Shown here: in pieces, positions 7,001-7,292 of the stretch
How positions within the stretch are numbered: position 1 is the stretch's first letter
How the letters are laid out: each line of letters starts with the position of its first letter
Assembly: GCA_904501965.1 (NCBI GenBank)
Contig: CAJGCS010000048.1
Span: forward strand, 1 to 7,292
DNA from: an uncultured Bacilli bacterium
GTDB lineage: Bacteria; Bacillota_I; Bacilli_A; ML615J-28; CAG-313
DNA length: 7,292 nt
Direction of reading: 5' to 3'
The notes under the pieces: model-generated
The model's database searches: none
Seen by the model: only the letters and a program-made list of their open reading frames with translations
What the model was told of the DNA's origin: nothing
Position numbers and translations under genes: made by a program

Positions 7001-7292
7001 CCTTCTAAATAGTTACCTTCAAATAATACATCACCTTTAATACCATATGTTGCATTTTCAGCACTGATTTTGAAACCATCGTTATAGTTTTGTCTATTTC
7101 CAACAAAATGACAACCTTTAACAACTAAGCCATCAAAGTCATAACCATAAATGTACATTGGTCTGATTGAATCAAAATCTACAGCTTTACAGTGAATGAT
7201 TTGAGTATTTTTATAATCAGCACCTGTACCAGCAGCAAAATAGAATGGAGCATTTACGCTGTTATTACCTTGGTTAACTGTAGAACCAGTAA
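4072..7292 (-). CDS. Large secreted-type multidomain N-acetylmuramoyl-L-alanine amidase (5' end beyond window)
   Basis: The frame is open to the window edge, so the gene is 5'-partial with at least 1072 residues; the ATG at 7156-7158 lies inside repeat-rich sequence and is not the true start. Numbered from that ATG, the order is: beta-helix-like region up to about 180, InlB B-type repeat (198-264), unrecognised segment (265-399), second InlB-like repeat (400-463), two Big2 domains (466-549, 552-634), linker, Amidase_2 catalytic domain (about 704-962) and a beta-rich tail of about 65 residues. The probable reaction is cleavage of the bond between muramic acid and L-Ala in peptidoglycan. Zinc ligands are probably His713, His935 and Cys942. 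No sortase motif or C-terminal membrane segment is present; any signal peptide would be upstream. The domain mix indicates an extracellular or surface protein, perhaps for cell-wall remodelling, competition or host contact. The partner and substrate specificity cannot be read. Confidence 0.88.
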   Translation of the reverse strand, partial: TGSTVNQGNNSVNAPFYFAAGTGADYKNTQIIHCKAVDFDSIRPMYIYGYDFDGLVVKGCHFVGNRQNYNDGFKISAENATYGIKGDVLFEGNYLEGFSQYVVWFRIYSEGNYEIINNTFVNNGQTAASHAAATFVTYKGAADGLVNINFAYNTVKDSYMLLRVDAGCPDAAVIKVNYNKSINNNGSYYIKNASNASVDGLLNYYGGAPAATKFLGKVTYNPYYNSEAEVPAYGSGSEVKFSSISYETNGGEVSGDNQYLEGIEFALPVPTKEGYVFLGWTLAADSQDYITVLPATQKGDVTVYANWKLERLSEVTYDFAGGVSEEVYRINGTPSAQIISNSYSGGFWGSYTDCIFIYNKSTDPKPVFSERIYVGRNMHSGLYEVKSILKSGQTSVWPEGADYVIIISSSHNKYASEVTNFKKVNLEDIAVFEGDPTLASNTSPVTIKFYNTAPENKVVTLTLSNGSSLLQGYKYGYRFVGWKDGSGKVYESAEDVKGDVTLFAQYEALTLVDVITITNKVETLDRYTTYQLAWSIAPNDAFEKTVRFYSSDENIATVDENGLITAHNNGTVTITIKSMSLSGVTDKVTIEVQTPAHFEISYETNSYAAIGETIKLNASYFDKLGNIQDIVWSSVTPTLATVDDNGNVLAVASGKAVIRASVKDNPSVYQEFVVTVLSAEQSEALKFILDSHVSNIFVRYELGIGAGTPVYYADIIGSVNKMIFNKELEINTKYYEISNKTQATWGEMESVEFVTVHYTGNMSKGADAEANVAYFSAAGDVSIHYASGNDGVFYSLDEKMSGWHAGDSGSMDIVGKFEWMDTGIAYTEGEDLLHVDVTASNDGYYEIFGQKTTIKVPTPWNYKERNTDHTINADGTLSSKPGFGGGQFTNRPIESFFNDMGLPVKVENGKYYMGTTWWCYTQVYEGRICSTGGNYNSVGIESAVDLGSDLWLTWHITAQLVADIMIRHDLDITRVHGHHFFAGKDCPQPMLENDLEIWWEFLELVEAEHTKETKFSSVEFGMVSNSEYIDNNGRVKEQPLHSQVVTYTVTIKNGDKVETIELASALEGRYCK
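4273..5049 (-). other. Amidase_2 catalytic domain with a large internal insertion
   Basis: The motifs follow Amidase_2 order: VTVHYTGN with His713, then VSIHYASGNDGVFYSLDEK and GWHAGD (758-763), then SVGIES with Glu897, and finally HHFFAGKDCP with His935 and Cys942. The zinc-binding His-His-Cys set and the GKDCP end closely resemble Bacillus CwlA/XlyA-type amidases, as I recall them. About 125 residues lie between GWHAGD and SVGIES, where those enzymes have a short loop. All key residues are kept, so the enzyme is probably active. Confidence 0.85.
5257..5763 (-). other. Two tandem Big2 (bacterial Ig-like) domains
   Basis: Two neighbouring modules of about 83 residues share the Big2 signature: FYSSDENIATVDENGLITA followed by GTVTITIKS, then WSSVTPTLATVDDNGNVLA followed by GKAVIRASV. 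These Ig-like domains usually project a catalytic or binding domain away from the cell surface; here they sit directly before the amidase. Confidence 0.88.
5770..5961 (-). other. Second, divergent InlB-like repeat
   Basis: VTIKFYNTAP at the start, then GYRFVGWKDGSGKVY in the centre and GDVTLFAQYE at the end reproduce the GW core and the GDVTL-AxY closing strand of the first copy, but the opening NGG is missing. About 135 residues of unrecognised sequence (Trp-rich, with a predicted beta character) separate it from the first copy. Confidence 0.7.
6367..6567 (-). other. InlB B-repeat (Listeria-Bacteroides repeat, Flg_new type)
   Basis: About 67 residues showing the family pattern: SYETNGGEV at the start, a central VPTKEGYVFLGWT with the hallmark Gly-Trp, and a closing GDVTVYANWK. 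Such beta-grasp-like modules occur as spacers or adhesive units in surface proteins of Bacillota. One full copy is present, with a more divergent copy further downstream. Confidence 0.85.
6619..7292 (-). other. Beta-helix-like region (right-handed parallel beta-helix) of the large protein
   Basis: The visible N-terminal part repeats short strands of about 20-25 residues with asparagine-rich turns: GLVVKGCHFVGN, DVLFEGNYLEGF, NYEIINNTFVNNG, LVNINFAYNTV, VIKVNYNKSINN. This hydrophobic-alternating strand followed by N-x-F or N-x-x is typical of the parallel beta-helix (pectate lyase-like) fold, often used for polysaccharide binding or cleavage. No catalytic set can be identified and the start of the domain lies outside the window. 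The last coil ends in LLNYYGG and the stretch KVTYNPYYN, which commonly closes such helices. Confidence 0.65.

Noticed and set aside
7156..7158. ATG as start of the large gene
   Set aside because: The frame continues upstream without a stop to the window edge, with matching beta-helix-like sequence, and the ATG lacks a ribosome binding site; the true start is outside the window.

Overview
The window is AT-rich and densely packed, with every supported gene on the minus strand. All tryptophans inspected are encoded by TGG, and stops are TAA, TAG and one TGA, so the standard bacterial code fits and there is no sign of a mycoplasma-type TGA=Trp code. The strong Shine-Dalgarno sites, the low GC and the cluster phoH-ybeY-cdd-era-yqzL-recO point to a low-GC Bacillota of the Bacilli/Erysipelotrichia/RF39-like kind. 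A large secreted-type protein with InlB repeats, Big2 domains and an amidase suggests a host-associated (gut-type) bacterium. The lineage is inference.

Read in the direction of transcription (right to left), bases 7292 to 4072 hold the 3' part of a very large gene whose start lies beyond the window. Its product has a beta-helix-like region, an InlB B-type repeat, an unrecognised segment, a second InlB-like repeat, two Big2 domains and a C-terminal zinc amidase of the Amidase_2 family. This amidase carries an insertion of about 125 residues between its conserved motifs. The gene ends at a strong hairpin terminator (4031-4062).

Immediately downstream an extended -10 promoter (3988-4016) starts a compact housekeeping operon: phoH (ATPase), ybeY (rRNA endonuclease), cdd (cytidine deaminase), era (ribosome-assembly GTPase), a 50-codon yqzL-like gene, recO (recombination mediator) and a ppiB-type cyclophilin cut by the window's left edge. 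Neighbouring genes overlap or are separated by only a few bases, except for a 46-base gap before the yqzL-like gene. The operon joins 16S rRNA maturation and ribosome assembly (ybeY, era), DNA repair (recO) and pyrimidine salvage (cdd). Compared with the classical Bacillus order, the HD-family phosphodiesterase gene (yqfF/pgpH) and dgkA are absent from this cluster.

The points most worth a second look are the multidomain amidase with its interrupted catalytic domain, the small yqzL-like gene overlapping recO, a weak inverted repeat covering that gene's start, and a phoH start codon that is probably TTG, because the upstream GTG lies inside the ribosome binding site. I saw no mobile elements, CRISPR arrays, tRNAs or rRNAs.
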